DNA from: Nageia nagi
Taxonomy: Eukaryota > Pinophyta
Direction: 5' to 3'
NCBI GenBank assembly: GCA_050084985.1
Contig: JBITNC010000001.1
Span: 76,384,001-76,448,000, forward strand
Length of the DNA stretch: 64,000 nt
Made by a program: the position numbers and the translations under genes. The stretch's first letter is position 1; each line of letters opens with the position of its first letter. The notes beneath the pieces were generated by a model. It was not told the DNA's origin. It was given only the letters and a program-made list of their open reading frames with translations, and did not search any database. Of the stretch, positions 1 to 11,870 are shown piece after piece.

Positions 1-1496
1 CTTATCTTTTTCAAACTTTTATCATGCATCTTACCAAAAATGCACTTCTTTCATAAACTAATCGATGGAGAAATTGAAGGCAAACTTTTCATAAGTTCTT
101 GGTCTTTCATGAATTGAATACTCTTATGGTTAAGGTACCGTAAATGTTGGTGCCAAAGATTATCTTTAGAACACACATTTGTAGCAAGACACATCTTTGA
201 TAGAACTTGTTCTACAATGTAGAGATCATCTTTCACTGATCCTTTAATCAACATGGCAAGTCTTTTCTTAATGCACCAATATTGAGAGTCAAACTCAAAA
301 GAGTACACTTTTTAGCAACTTGGATCATGGAGAGAAGGTTTATCCTAAGCTTAGAAACATAGAGCACATTATCAAGAACCTTCTCATGAATCAACACAAT
401 TCAAATTCTTTGGACGTCAAGGGTAGAGTTATCACCTATCACAACCATATATTTTTTATACTTGCAAAAGTTTTCAAACTTTTTTTTTTCAAAGCATAGG
501 TGATTAGTGCAACCAGAGTCAACAATCCAATTAGATGAAAAAGTGTGATACATTGAGTAGAGCACCACAATAAAGTCAGCTTGAATATTCTTCCTTTCTT
601 TGAAGTTCTTTACATTTCTATTAGCTTTATTCTTTTCCTCTCTATTCTTTTTGTAGCAATAAACTCTTTTATGATCTTGAATGCCACAATAGTTATAACT
701 ACCATCAAACTTTTCTTAAAAAAATAGATTGCTTATTTTACTTTTTCCATCTCTTTACTTGAAGTGGTTGTTATTGCCGTTATTCCTACTGCTATTATTC
801 CCATTGCTTCTTTTCTCAAATCTTTTAGAGAAAGAAGGATAAGATTTCTTTTGATGGTTGACCTTCTTCTTGAAACAAGTTTTGGTTGCTCCAAGAGCAA
901 TGTTATTATCCTTAGGAGAAGAAATCAACACCTTAATATTAAGAGTTTTTTTATGCTTCAAAAGGTGTCTAAAAAGATTTTCAAAGGAGAATACTTCTTC
1001 TTCATTACCAAACCTTATTTCCATAAATGTTACAAAGTTTTCAAACCTTGAAGAAAGGATTTAAAGAATGATAAAGACCATGAACTTATCATTGATCCAA
1101 TTACATTCATAAGTAACAAGTTGAGTCTTTAGATCAATGATTTGATTCAAGTAGATAGCTAATTTTTATTTTTCTATTGATAAGATTGAAGCAAGTTTTA
1201 GAGAATAGTAAAATTTCTTGAAAACTTTGAACTAAAGTAGATTTGCTTAAGCTTATCCCAAGCTTTCTTTTCCAAGGTTGAAGAGAAAATCATTAGAAGC
1301 ATATCATCTAAAATTGTACAAAAGATCATGGAGGTTGCTAACTCATTCTTCATATTGTAAGCCTCTAGTGGCTTTTCATTTGTAGGATGTACAAGGTTCT
1401 CATTCACTGTTTGCCAAAGCTTCCTTACTTGCAACTTAGCTTTCATTCAAGGTTCTCAAATCCCAAAGTTGGAGCCATCAAGAATGTGTTTGGGTA
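1..1496 (-). pseudogene. Copia gag-pol 5' part (element E), decayed
   Basis: Reads right to left: gag N-terminal region (about 1198-1490, with a KLWQTV stretch as in element A), gag core broken by frameshifts, a CCHC-type zinc knuckle near 640-700, an aspartic protease core (DSGCTNH) near 505-530, and the GAG-pre-integrase segment (NLWHQ and LNHKSIQ motifs) at 51-308. The order is that of Ty1/copia polyproteins. Integrase, reverse transcriptase and RNase H would lie outside the window. Several frameshifts and stops show it is dead. The position of the ATG used in sister element B is not preserved here. Confidence 0.85.
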
Positions 1497-4333
1497 AAAA
1501 GGAATCTCCCATTTACCATACAAAAATATAAAATAATAAGCATGTAATAAATAACATTATATGTTTAAATTTTAATGAAGTAAGTAATACATGTTACGTT
1601 TAATTAATTAAGACATGCTTGATTTGATTCACTAGTGTAAATGTTTTACAACATAAATAATAATCAATGTATCCAAATACATTTTTCATCTCAAAAATCA
1701 TAGATGTAGAGTGACATTGTTGAGGCTTATTTTCTTATCTAAAATTAGACCTTCACTAGATGCCCACATAAGAGGATCCCAAGTACTACCAATCCTCAAC
1801 TAGTTCACTTTGGTCAGTATTATACTCTCACAAAGAGAAGTACTTACTATTTTTCAAGGTTATAACTTATATTGGGTCAGTCAAATTATTAAGATAATCT
1901 TTAAATAGACATGCAAACATATGGTATCACTACATACATGCTTGTTCACCAATTGGAGTTATATTCAGACCAACAAAGAACTTAAAGGCATTTGAGAAGT
2001 ATGGAATTTTCACCATTTGGATTGTTAAACTTAAAGGCTCTAGTCCACCTCTTCTCACCTCATGGCTCCCCAAACAAGTCATGTTATGAAATGTACATGT
2101 GGATGTGTTCATTTTAAAGGGTTTCTCATATTAATATTTGCATTTTTATTTGCATAAGTAAAAAGCAAAACATGAAGTAAAGAACATAAGTAAAACATCA
2201 TCCATTTAAAATTTGAAACTTAAGAGTCCAATAGGTTTTGTTTACTAACCCCTAAAGGGTATTTTTAGATTAGTCCATATTTTACACAAGTCTTTTTTAT
2301 AGGCAAAAGGAATAATTACTTAGATAAGTAATAAACATCCATCATTTAAGTCCATCTATCACTTTGCATAAGGAAGGCATCAAATTTTCATGCATCATTC
2401 CCATAATTTGATATTTTAAGTAAAAATATCCATAAAATTTCCATGCAAAAAAATTAGAAAGGAATTCCATAACTTGAAATTTTAGGTAAAAATATCTTCC
2501 TCTTTTTACTTAAAAAAATAAGTAAGATGCTTTCTATTCAATGGATACTAAAAGATAGCATTATTAGGTTACCTTAGAAAGATTTAGTTTTTAAAAAATA
2601 AAACTTCAAGGGAAAAAGTAATTTTAGCTAAAAATTACTCTTTAAAGGAATGATAATAACCTTCAAGAGGTATTATATTTTCCTTCAAATTGTAAGTTTA
2701 ATTCTTACTTAGGTAAATGTATTCTAGGGAAAAAAATTTCCTATTAATTATGAGCTTATAATTATTACTTGATGAATAAGAGAAGAATTAAAATTTTAAG
2801 ATTTAAGATTTAAATGCAAGAATTAAAATTTTAAGATTTAAGATTTAAATGCAAAAAAAATACTTTTACTCCACTCCATGTCAGATTTCAAAAAAAATGA
2901 TGGTCTTTCTTAAAAAACTTTAATGCTTATTTTGATTGCTACACACTCTATAGCAGGTTCATTAATAACTTACTATGATTAGTTTTGCAAGCAAGCAATT
3001 TTGAAAAAAAAAAGGACATCAAAAAATGTAGACATGAGAAAAAAAAGGTGTGAGGAAAAAAAATAAGGTGAATCAAGGATGCGCATAGAGGAGAGATTGC
3101 ACACACCACCTTGGCTAGGTTGATCCATCTGAATAGACACTAGGTTGGAGAAGTAGGTTGAGGGTCTACTCAATTTTGGCCACGAGGGCATAGATTGCAA
3201 GCTACACCCTAACAAGAGCAAGAACAAGAGTTGGATAGATAATGATCACAAAGTCAGTTGAGCCATGCTAGGGCAAAGCTAGAGGTTAAGAAAGGTCATG
3301 TGGTAGTGAGAGGTTAGCTAGAGGTGGTTGCATTCTCCCTAAAACCTCCTTACTACCTTGATTTGCAATTTTTACTCCATTGCTTGCATAGGTTTTAGCA
3401 AGAGGTTAGCTAGATGAAAGGTCATGAGAAAAAAAAATACAAAGGGGACCAGATGCCATTGATTGACCTATAGACAGAGTGGAGGGTCAACCTATGAGAG
3501 TAGAGAATGAATTGCAAGGGCTTGAGAGGAAGTCTACGATGGAGGTGAGAAGGTACCCTAACAAGGAGGTTGTAGTAATTATTTTACCAAAGGGTACAAA
3601 ATGAAGAAGCCCATCAACTGAGAGGTAGCACCAAGTAGGCAACAAACTAGGGAAGAGAAAGAGCGATGGAGACGACAATACCTCCATTACCATGCAAAAT
3701 TGGAAGGAAATTCCCCCCTTTTGATGGAAGGATCATGCACCACTATCACCCATTTTGGAGGAGAGAATAGGATTTTGAATGCCCCCAATAACATTAGATC
3801 AACATATTGTAATTTTAAAAATATTGAATTTCATTCTCCCCCCATCCTTTTTTTGAAACCATAGAATCAAAGGGTAATGAAGAAATAAACAAATTTTATT
3901 TATTTATTTAATCAAAGGGTTATACTAATTATTTTTCAATTGAATAAACAATAATTGATTTCAAGAGCAAATGAAGGAATTGAAATAATTGATTCCCCCT
4001 TTTTCTTCCTCCAAACCAAATATATGCAAAATTAGGGCAATACAAAAAGCATTTTAAACTTATTACTAACAATAGAAAGAATAACTAAATAAAAGATTGC
4101 TTCTCAATATATTTCTCTTTTAAATAATTTGCCACATATATAAGAGAGAACTAATATAATAAAAAATATGTTAGTAATGTTAGTTAAATATGCCAACAAA
4201 GATAAAAGAATTAAGGAGATTTTATGTAGGAGGTTATACCTTATCTTTAATTTTACCTCAATAATGAAATGAAGAGATGAACACCAAAAAGAAGAGCTTC
4301 CACACCAAGGATGTGAAAAGGAGCCTCTAAGAT
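1497..4333 (-). other. Leader of element E, candidate intron
   Basis: About 2.8 kb between the primer-binding site and gag with no recognisable protein. 1690-2115 aligns by eye with the conserved block beside gag in elements A and B. The primer-proximal 90 bases (4257-4347) contain no ATG on the sense strand and end GAG|GTAA at 4256, as in A and B. The matching acceptor near 1519 has decayed from TGTAG to TGTAT. The rest is AT-rich and does not resemble the A or B leaders. A short direct duplication of about 30 bp (AAGATTTAAATGCAA) lies near 2795-2855. Confidence 0.5.
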
Positions 4334-4345
4334 GCTCTAATACCA
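4334..4345 (-). other. Primer-binding site of element E (initiator Met tRNA)
   Basis: The sense strand reads TGGTATTAGAGC, one C-to-T change from the usual plant initiator-methionine tRNA primer site, two bases inside the LTR. Confidence 0.85.
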
Positions 4346-4347
4346 AA

Positions 4348-4845
4348 TGAGAGAATTGAACTATAACATGAACAACTCTAAACTCCTAAGATCATATGAA
4401 AGCTCACAATACACATCTAACAAACTCACAAAGTGATCTCACAAAGATAACACAAGATGTAAGTGGTTCCTCCAACTAGGGGTACATCCACTAGTTAGAT
4501 CTCTCTTAATCTCAAATATTAACTCTTACAATTCTCTTAACTCATCTCCTAAACATTATCCTATAGCATACCTTTACTCCACAAATTGGTGTGTGATCAC
4601 AAAGAGGGAGCTTTCCATTTATAGGCCAAAATCCCTCTTTGGATCATCCTTTTATTCAATGTACAAAAGCATGACATGCACATCCTTTTACCTAAGGGGC
4701 ATGCTCATGACATTGAGTGTAGGACAAGTTACATTATCATATTCACTTAAATAATTAAGGTATCAAATGATACCCTTAACTATTAGTGAACTTACATAGA
4801 AGATTATTACATAACCTTTACAATAATGCATTATATAGTCCAACA
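4348..4845 (-). repeat. 5' LTR of copia element E
   Basis: On the minus strand it starts TGTTGGAC and ends CTCTCA, 498 bp, directly followed by the primer site. A TATA-like TATAAATG (plus positions 4616-4623) lies mid-LTR. The same LTR family recurs as the split solo LTR at 41986-42414/51390-51459, which confirms the boundaries independently. Confidence 0.85.
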
Positions 4846-4943
4846 CTTGCAAATTTTAGAGCTTCACCTATTTGGTTGGAGATTATCTTAAATATAATTA
4901 CTTATTATCATAAGCTTCACACTTTGGGAGATACCCCTTATGC
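4846..4943 (+). other. Possible LINE fragment left of gypsy G1
   Basis: Short AT-rich segment between element E and gypsy G1. It is the left flank of the G1 insertion, whose right flank (10829 onward) is LINE-like, so this was probably continuous with it before insertion. No motif of its own is visible in under 100 bp. Confidence 0.3.
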
Positions 4944-4948
4944 TCTTC

Positions 4949-6140
4949 TATGATGTTCCCCTTGTATTCAAGCCATTAGTTTTGGGGCTTGAGATGATCC
5001 ACTTGTAATATACTCTTCTCATGTATTGTTCTTTATGTTTACGACTTAACATAGGAGATCTAATGGGTCAATGGACCCCACTATGAGCCTCAAGTGGGAT
5101 GTATCCCTCATAAGGATAGATTAGGAGTATTTGTCATGCTTGGAGATCTCAATAATGATTATGAGAATGCTAAAGCCTATTATGTATTAGATGGTTACTT
5201 GTATGCTTGCGCAAGGCTTGGGAAGGGTCCCATACCCCCATGTTAGCCCAACTAGATTCCTAGATCCTATGTCTTCACCCTTCTCCTACGTGGGAATGCA
5301 TGACACCTATTAGCTCATTAATTTGCATGTTTAACCCTTAAACATCCACATCAGGCATTTCGAGACACTAGGAGGCTAATGTTGGGTAAGGAGAGTTAAG
5401 TGATGATTCCTAGATAGGATCATGATAGAGATTTTGTATAAATAGACACTAGAGGCTCATTATTGGACATGCTTGATTATTATTACTCTTCTACAGTCCA
5501 TTAGACATCTAGTCTTAGCAGTGCTAAGATCTCTTTCTAGGTATAATGTCTATAGGGCATTTAGGTTGAGGGATCCTATCTATCTATGACATTGGTGGAA
5601 TACCTTTTCCCATCCAATGGAATTTTGAGGGTTTGCTTCTACAATTTACTTGGATATCCAAAGTTTGAGGAGGGCTCCTTCAATGGAGAGGATTTGAGGT
5701 TTGACGGAGCATATTTATCCCATGGTTCTTCTAGTAATTAGATATATTCATCATTGCACCCACATTAGCTCTAAAGAGGCCAATGATTACCTTAAGGGTT
5801 TGGTATTACTTTGTATTATTCCATATCATTTATGTACATGCCAAGGGCAATTAGATTTCATATTTGTGTTGTGTGACTTATCTTATGCATGCATTGGATT
5901 AGTGTGGTTATTCATGTTTGTATTTATCATGCATTGGTTTTATAATAATTGATCAATTTTATAATGCATGTTATAGCCAAACGTTGGCATCTTGGCATTA
6001 TGAATGTGTAAAGTTGATGTTCTAACCTTAATGTTCCATTCATGAGGGTTTGGTTATATATGGATGCCATTAGTTTGATGTCAGGGTTTGGGGGTTGTAA
6101 TTGAGTATTTTTAAGTGGTGTTCCATTTTGGATCCTCACA
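4949..6140 (+). repeat. 5' LTR of gypsy G1
   Basis: Aligns with 9591-10828. The terminal TG has become TA; the end is CTCACA. A TATA box (TATAAATAG, 5437-5445) lies in the middle. The apparent reading frames inside it have no counterpart in known proteins. Confidence 0.85.
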
Positions 6141-6142
6141 AG

Positions 6143-6154
6143 TGGTATTAGAGC
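6143..6154 (+). other. Primer-binding site of gypsy G1
   Basis: TGGTATTAGAGC two bases after the LTR; initiator-Met tRNA type with one C-to-T change. Confidence 0.8.
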
Positions 6155-6499
6155 TTAAGATCTTACCACCTAAGAGAATGGAAGCCATGTATACATCTAG
6201 AGTGAGGAAGTCTGAGTATGACTAGGTAATTTTCTACTAATTACTTTAGAGATTCGAAGATAAAAAGTCCCTTAAAAAGAAAGGGAGAAGTTTATATGGT
6301 TCTTAGGAGAGTAGCATGCTGAGAAGATGAGATAGAAGAAAGAAGAAACATGGCAACCTAGATTTGTGTCACCACATAAGACATCACCAAAAGTTGAGAT
6401 TTTTCTCCAAATCTACTAAGGAACTACCAAAGAGTTTTGAAGAGATGTTACCTTTCAATTGTATCAGGAATTGTTGGGATATGGAGTAGTAGCCTAGAA

Positions 6500-9400
6500 G
6501 AAGGTCAACACTGGAGGGTTAAAGCTAGTTGAAATCCCTACGTCTAAACTTGAGGGAGTTAGGGAGAAGGATACTTCCTTGGATCAAAATAAGAAGGTAG
6601 AGAGGAAGCTGAAGCTTCAATCCAATGCTACCAATGACATATTGGGAGTTATCTCTTAGATGATATCAACCAAGAAGATGAGTGCCATAGTTTGAAAAAG
6701 AGATGTAGAATGGGGCTACATCTTTACCCTAACCAAGGGAGGGCCCATGTTGCACATTTAGGAGGCTAAGAAGTAGTTGTATAAGATATAATGCATCCTA
6801 GATTAGTATCTAGACATTTTTGGTGATATTCCTAAAGGCTTACCACCTTCTAGAGGGTTTGAGCATATGGTGATGTTGGAACTGGAGCTAAACTTGTTAT
6901 GGTCACCCCTTATAGGCATTCAAATGTGCATAAGGATGAGATAGAGAAGACTGTTAGGGAGTTTCTAGATATAGGATTCATTTGGCCCAGCTCCAGTCCA
7001 TTTTCTTCTTCATTGGTGTTAGTTAACAAGGATAGGATGATGAGAATGTGCATAGACTACAAACTACTCAATAAGAAAATCATCAAGAATAGGTATTCGA
7101 TTCTTAAGGTGGATGACCTCATTAGTGAGTTGAATGGGACCAAGTACTTCTCCAAAATTGAGTTGAGATTCATATATCATCAAATTAGGATGAAGGAGGA
7201 GGAAATCCATAATAAGGCTTTCCAATGTCATTATGGTCATTTTGAATTCTTGGTGATGCCCTTCGGATTGACCAATGCACTATCCACATTTCAGTCAACC
7301 ATGAACCAAGTTTTCATGAATCAGTTGTAGAAGTTTGTGTTAGTCTTCTTTGATGACATCTTGGTGTATAGTAAGACATGGGAGGAACACCTTAGCTACT
7401 TGAACAACATTTTAAGGATACTACAGGAGCAAACATTTTATGCCAAGTTATCCAAGTGTGAGTTTAGCATGATAAAGATCTTATATCTTGGACACATTAT
7501 CAGCTATGAGGGAGTTAGGGTCAATTTGTAGAAGATTGTAGCTATCTAGTAATGTTTGGTTCCCACATCCTTCATTTAGCTAAGATATTTCATAGGGAAG
7601 TGTAAGTACTATTAGAGATTCATTCGAGGTTTATCTCACCTAGTTGCCCCCCTCATGCAACTAACCAAGAAGGATGCATTCGTTTGGATTATTGAGGTGT
7701 AGAAAACCTTTGAGAGGCTCAAGAAGATCTTGTACACTTGTCCTTGTCTAGCCATACCAAATTTCTCAACTCCCTTCATCATGGAGTATGATACTTCCAA
7801 GATTGGCATTGGAGTAGTATTGATGTAGTATGGGTAGTCGATTACATTTGAGAGATGAAAGTTATCTAACATAGAGCATAATTTTAGTGTGTATGAAAAT
7901 GAGATGTTGGCCATTATGCATGCACTAGATAGGTTCAAATAGTATTTGGTTTATGGGCCATTTATCATTCTAAGTGACCATAACAGCTTGAAGTACTTCC
8001 TCATCTAGATGGACTTGAGCGAGAAATACCAATGGCGGGTGAGTAAGCTTCAACCATTTGACTTTGAGATTTAGTATATCAAAGGGAAGAAGAACACAAT
8101 GAAAAATGGTTTTTCTAGGAATCCCTCTTTCTATTCTCTCTTCTTTATCATGGTTGATTAGAAGAAGGTTATGGTTGAATATACTCATGATGAGTTTGAC
8201 TATAGTATTATTAGTGGAGTAGTGAAGAATAAGCGATTTGTGGTCAAGAAGGGATTGATCATAAAGAGGAACAAGATCTTCTTAACCCCAAAATTTGAGG
8301 TTAGGAAGAAGCTATTACATGCACTTCACAATACCCCTCTAGCATGATAGTCAGGCATCACCAAGACCTACCAAGTAGTGAGAGATAAATTCACATAGAA
8401 GGGGCTTAAACAAGATGTCTTGAGGCATGTATAGGATTGTATGCAGTGCTAGAAGAATAAGGAGGAGCATGTGAAGCCTAGAATATTGCTCCAACCATTA
8501 CCAATTTCTTAGCAAAAGTGAGAGGACATCTCTATGGATTTCATCATCAGTATTCCCAAGGCCCAAGGCAAAGATAACATCTTTATAGTAGTGGATAGAC
8601 TTAGCAAGTTTGCCCGTTTCTTTACCATTGCTACTACTCACATAGCTACACAGATAACTGATTTGTTCTTCAAGGAGATCTTTAGGTTGCATGGATTACT
8701 TAGGAGAATAATGAGTGGTCAAAATAACAAGTTCATAAGCTTGTTCTGATACGAGTTGTTCCAATTGAGTGGGATGGATCTCATCCCTAGTACTAGCTAC
8801 CACCCATAGATAGATGGACAAACATAAATCATTAACAAATGTGTGGAAGGATTTTTAAGATACTATGTGAAAGGACAACAATAATCATGGGTCAATTCGC
8901 TCCACATTGGGGAGTATTGTTATAATTCCACTTATAATATGTCCATTAAGATATCTCCTTTTCGTGTTTTATATGGTTATGATACTCCTAACTTTACATA
9001 TCTAATTTTTGATGAAGGAATGGCACCCAATGCTAACAATTTCTTGCAGGAGTATTAGGACATCACATGGAGGATGTTAAAGAGAACTTGCAGATGGTCT
9101 AGAGTTGGTAGAAGTACTATGATCAAAATAGGGTAGAGAGAAGCTTCAAAGTGGGAGATATGGTGTACTTGTGATTGTAGCTATTTATGAAGTCATCACC
9201 CAAGAAGATTAAGGTGAAGAAGCTACAACCAAGGTTCTTCAACCTATATAAGTTCCTACATAGGGTGGGAGATGTTGCTTATGAGTTGGAGTTTCCCTAG
9301 GAGAGTAAAAGCCATAATACCTTCCATGTATCACTCTTGAAAAAGGTCATGAGACAACAAAATATTTCATCCACTATCCTACCCCCACTTAACGATGAGG

Positions 9401-9590
9401 GATGATTGATTATGATGCTAAAGAGAGTGTTGGAGACCAAGGTCAGGAAGTTGAGATCTTAACAAATTCAAGAGTATTTGACCAAATGGAAAAACTTGCT
9501 AGATAAGGACTCAATGTGGGAAGGAGCTGATATACTTGCACATCCATCATTGAATTGCTTGAGGGTAAGTAATCTTGGGAGGGGCAACTT
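6500..9590 (+). pseudogene. Gypsy pol remnant (RT, RNase H, integrase, chromodomain-like end)
   Basis: In order: segment upstream of RT (GDIPKGLPPSRGFEH near 6820-6865), reverse transcriptase (6890-7530) with VMPFGLTNA and catalytic FFDDILVYS, RNase H (about 7640-8130; YDTSKIGIG, SDHNSLKYF), integrase zinc and core region (8330-9000; MDFI and VVDRLSKFA), and a chromodomain-like tail near 9420-9560 (IQEYLTKWKNLLDKDSMWE). A one-base loss near 6885 shifts frame just before the RT. Most stops are TAG where a glutamine codon is expected, for example two close together near 7826-7836. The chromodomain-like end suggests the chromovirus branch. It is non-functional. Confidence 0.85.
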
Positions 9591-10828
9591 TGTGACATCC
9601 CCCTTGTCCTCTAGCCATTAGTTATGGGGTCCAAGAGGATCCACTTGTAGTATTTTCTTCTCATGTATTGTTCTTTATGTTTCTAACTTAGGATATGGGA
9701 CTTAATGGGTCAATGGATCAAACTATGAGTCCCAAGTGGTAAGTGTCCCTCATAAGGATAGATTAGGAGAATTTGTCATGCTTATAGATCTTGATAATTA
9801 TTATGGGAATTCCAAGGCCCATTTATGTATAAAATGGTCACTCGTATGCTTGAGTGAGGCTTGAGTAGGGTCCCATACCACCATGTTGGTCCACCTTGAC
9901 TCCTAGATCCCATGTCTATCCCCTTATCCCATGTGGTCATGCATGAAACCCCTTAGTTCATTTTTTGGTACTTAATATACACTTAAGTCCCATGTTGGCA
10001 TGTCTAGCCCTTAGACACCCACATTCAACATTCTATGCCACTAGGAGGCCAACATTGGGTAAGGAGAGTTAAGTGATAATTCCTAGATAGGACCATGATA
10101 GAGATTCGGTATAAATGGATACTGGAGACTCATTATTGGACATGCTTGATTATTATTATTCTTCTATAGTCCATTGCATCACATCCAATCTTAGCAGTGC
10201 TAAGCATCTCTTCCCATGCATAACATCTAAAGGGTATTCTAGTTGAAGGATCCTGTTTGTGTATGGCATTGGTGGAGTACCTTTGCCCATCTGGTGGAAT
10301 TATGAGGGTTTGCTTCTACCTTTGACTTGGATATCTAGAGTTTGAGGAGGGCTCCTTTGGTGGAGAGGATTCAAGGTTTGAGGGAGCATATCTATCCCAT
10401 GGTTTTGTGGTTCTTCCAATAATTGAAGATATTCATAATTACGCCCATATTAACTCTAAAGAGGCCAACAACTACCCCAAGGGTTTGGTATTACTTTGTA
10501 TTATTCCATATCATTTATGTATATGCTATGGAAAATTAGATCTCATATTTAGGTTGTGTGATTTATCTTATGCATGCATTAGATCAGTTTGGTTATTCAT
10601 GTTTGTATTTATCATGTGTTAGCTTTACAATAATTGATTAATTTGATAATGCATGTTATAGCCAGATGTTGGTAACCTAGCATTATGAATGTGTAAAGTT
10701 GATGTCCTAACCTTAACGTTACATTCTTGAGGGTTTGGTTGCATGGTGTGGATGCCCTAGGCTTGATGCCAAGGTTTGGGGGTTGTAATTGAGTGTTTTT
10801 GAGTGGTGGTCCATTTTGGATCCTCACA
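9591..10828 (+). repeat. 3' LTR of gypsy G1
   Basis: Starts TGTGACATCC after a purine-rich tract and ends CTCACA. It has a TATA-like TATAAATGG at about 10110. It is 46 bp longer than the 5' copy, mainly through an extra segment near 9960-10000. Confidence 0.85.
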
Positions 10829-11870
10829 TCTTTGATGGTCCTTTCATTGAGTTTTACATGGAGGCATGGGGATTGGTATTATGAGGTATTTATACTTTTA
10901 GAAAGTATTGAAATTTATATTGATAGACTTCCTCCTTACTCCCTTGGAGTTCCAACATAGAATAAGAAGGAAAAAATCATTTGTGAGATTTGGAAGAACA
11001 TCATTCTTCATTATAACCATTACACTTGGATATCTCCCATTACTCACTCTCACCCAAGCTATCATTTTATCATGATTACCTGAACTTCATATCCAAGATA
11101 GTCAGATAGTGCCTCATCAATACCTCTAATAGTATTTGACACATGGCATACATATATTTCCAATGGGCAACTTCGAGTATGCTCCCATTAGCTACGGGTT
11201 GAAAATGATCATCATATTCCAAGAGAGGAACATATATGTACATTTTGTTCCCTAAGGGAAGTCAAAACTATACACCATTTTATTTTCTATTGTCCGATCT
11301 ACTATGAGATTCGAAGTAGATTCCATTACCTCTTTAGGGGTGACTTACGCTATATATCCACCTTTTTCAGATATCCGAGAAGCAATCTAGTTTCATCAAC
11401 AAATGAGCTCTCATTTAGGTGTCTCCCACCCTCAACAATCTTGGCTTATCACATCCTACTTCACTAGCTCTGATAGACCAAAGGATGATACAAATATTGG
11501 TTGAAAACAATAAGCACCTGATCATTAGACATCACCAGGGTCACTAGAAAACGTACCCACAGATCATTGGGACTCGAAATTAATGATAGGCAAAGCTAGA
11601 TCAATGATTTTTTCAGCATTGATTCATCAACATCTGATGTTAGGAAAAATTAAGAGAGAATATGTCTTATGGATGATATTCATTATCTCCATGCATGATT
11701 TTGCAATCTTTTGTATTTATTTTTCTTTACTCTTTGCTTGGCACTTTTGCCCCCCCTACTTGTAGTTTCCAATGTTCTACTTTCTTAGTCCCTTGTCATA
11801 TTTGACCCACCTTGTACACTAATAATATTTCATTTTATTTATGACTAATAAGATTGTTTTGTTTTGTACT
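10829..11870 (+). pseudogene. LINE-like non-LTR retrotransposon 3' part, broken
   Basis: The forward translation around 11220-11340 gives PREEHICTFC, then HHFIFYCPIYYEIR: a CxxC...HxxxxxC knuckle followed by an arginine, typical of the C-terminal end of plant L1-like ORF2 proteins. Upstream (10940-11220) is coding-like with frameshifts and stops. The tail 11750-11870 is AT-rich and resembles the tail of the second fragment at 14110-14520. Gypsy G1 interrupts it on the left. Family-level identification is inference from the knuckle. Confidence 0.55.

Larger units (their letters stand above)
1..4845 (-). mobile_element. Ty1/copia LTR retrotransposon E (left-truncated by window)
   Basis: Reverse-strand copia element, of which only the 5' LTR, leader, gag and the protease/GAG-pre-integrase part fall in the window; the rest lies left of base 1. 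The order along the minus strand is LTR (4348-4845), initiator-Met primer site, a leader of about 2.8 kb, then gag. Its protein segments match those of the element at 42415-51384, but its LTR differs in start (TGTTGGAC against TGTTAGAA) and in most of its length, so it is a sister family. Gag carries frameshifts and stops. The outer target duplication cannot be tested because the other end is missing. Confidence 0.85.
4949..10828 (+). mobile_element. Ty3/gypsy LTR retrotransposon G1, old and decayed
   Basis: Two LTRs of about 1.2 kb (4949-6140 and 9591-10828) flank 3.45 kb holding an initiator-Met primer site, reverse transcriptase, RNase H, integrase and a chromodomain-like tail, then a purine-rich tract (GGGAGGGGCAACTT) before the 3' LTR. 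The flanks TCTTC (4944-4948) and TCTTT (10829-10833) form a 5-bp target duplication with one change. The LTRs differ at roughly 15% of sites over a 195-bp stretch checked by eye. Gag and most of the protease are not recognisable, so the interior is probably deleted. Order RT-RNase H-integrase marks it as gypsy. Confidence 0.88.

Noticed and set aside
5701-5952. 83-codon frame in the G1 5' LTR, with a partial counterpart at 10407-10622
   Set aside because: It lies within an LTR, is only partly kept in the other copy, and resembles no LTR-encoded protein I know.
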